Origin: Pelobates cultripes
Lineage: Eukaryota > Chordata > Amphibia > Anura > Pelobatidae
Assembly (NCBI GenBank): GCA_933207985.1
Contig: OW240913.1
Span: 270,224,865-270,288,864 of the forward strand
Length of the DNA stretch: 64,000 bases
Direction of reading: 5' to 3'
In this document: in pieces, positions 63,464-64,000 of the stretch
Numbering within the stretch: the first letter of the stretch is position 1
Layout: each line of letters starts with the position of its first letter
Made by a program: the position numbers and the translations under genes
Notes under the pieces: generated by a model
What the model was told of the DNA's origin: nothing
Seen by the model: the letters and a program-made list of their open reading frames with translations, nothing else
Database searches by the model: none

Positions 63464-63629
63464 CTGAGACAGAGAAAAGGTGGATGTAGTGAGTGTAGAA
63501 GAAAGGGAACATGTGTTAGAGAGACAAAAGTCAGCATTACCTTAACTAATTTCATTTCAGCTAGTCCACACAAGTTTTGATTCCATATATCCCACTTACG
63601 TTTCCATACTTAAGCAAGAGTATGTGAGT

Positions 63630-64000
63630 AGAGTTGCCACTTTTCTTGGAAAAAAAAATACAGGCCTTACTAATTTGCATAATTAATTATGTATGAGTGA
63701 CATCACAAGGAGTAACATAAGAGAAAATTCTGTAAAATCACCAAAAACACAGTTTGATTCTGCTGTATAGATGGATTGCTCCCAGTGTCTCCCAGTGTCC
63801 CCATGTCTCCCAATGTCCCCATGTTACTAGACTAGTGTCTGTGTCCCCTATGGTCTGTGTCTCCATGACTCCCAGTGTCCCCATGTCACTAGGGGACACT
63901 ATGAGACATGGGGGGACAGACACTTGGGGACACTGGGAGACTTGGGGACACAGACTATGTATCACAGTGTCCCTATGTATCACAGTGTCTCAGTGCTCCA
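63630..64000. repeat. Dispersed repeat with CCCAGTGTCTCC units
   Basis: Begins GTTGCCACTTTTCTTGGA and ends in degenerate CCCAGTGTCCCCATGTCTCC units with a partial inverted stretch (63825-63960). The left end of the window (1-195) carries the same repeat in the same orientation. Confidence 0.75.

Larger units (their letters stand above)
61231..63332. mobile_element. hAT-like element with perfect 8-bp TSD
   Basis: Ends CATGGGCGTCCGCAGG and, inverted, CATGGGCATCCGCAG, flanked by GCTGGCCA on both sides (61223-61230, 63333-63340). The 2.1-kb interior is a MITE-A right end (61360-61420), a foldback with CAGCTGACC/CCAATC blocks (61540-61810), a CTCCTT minisatellite (61980-62935) and a CACTTACCTGATCTGTAGGC tandem (62930-63125). 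No transposase seen. It lies 95 bp into the intron that follows exon 1. Confidence 0.88.

Noticed and set aside
1..64000. tRNA, 5S, snRNA or microRNA genes
   Set aside because: I scanned for tRNA A/B-box-like pairs and snRNA ends and saw none convincing; the many hairpins belong to transposable elements.

Overview
This window is vertebrate nuclear DNA, most likely from an amphibian (a frog is my best guess). The support is long introns with canonical GT/AG borders, one protein gene split over most of 64 kb, and a dense load of small hAT-like, piggyBac-like and Tc1/mariner elements, LINE 3' ends, solo LTRs and microsatellites. The taxon is an inference from repeat style, not a proof. There are no bacterial genes, operons, CRISPR arrays, or tRNA or rRNA genes.

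One gene is visible. It lies on the minus strand and I could place 34 coding exons, from 63463 down to 5911 (about 4.9 kb of coding sequence, about 1,640 codons). Both ends run out of the window: there is no start codon exon on the right and no stop codon exon on the left. Reading phases agree at every exon junction except inside exon 8. The predicted protein is soluble, with no obvious membrane segments, and looks like the large, poorly characterised CCDC162 family (coiled-coil domain containing 162, known in human as the transcribed pseudogene CCDC162P). I rate that name as probable, not certain. Most exons are intact and protein-like, but exon 8 carries what looks like a one-base frameshift near 50874-50878.

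Everything else is intronic and mostly transposon-derived. From left to right: a 180-bp duplication and a solo LTR (2164-3133); a foldback hAT-like element beside exon 34 (6101-6416) and an L2-like LINE fragment (6659-7611); a hAT-like element with a piggyBac-like element nested inside (8811-11561, 9065-10574); a small hAT-like element with telomere-like repeats beside exon 32 (12834-13171); composite elements and a CA-rich minisatellite at 13.3-18.8 kb; a second solo LTR (18971-19893); several TTAAAGG-ended MITEs (25.3, 30.7 kb and fragments); a Tc1/mariner relic (about 41.75-42.7 kb); a second foldback (44664-45042); an L1-like retroposon with a 17-bp target duplication and a hAT-like foldback nested in it (56208-59820, 57078-59032); and a hAT-like element with a pyrimidine-rich minisatellite and a run of splice-donor-like repeats just downstream of exon 1 (61231-63332).

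I did not find a new biological system. The observations most worth checking are the exon 8 frameshift, the fully resolved nested insertions with intact target-site duplications, and the transposon-borne splice signals next to exons.
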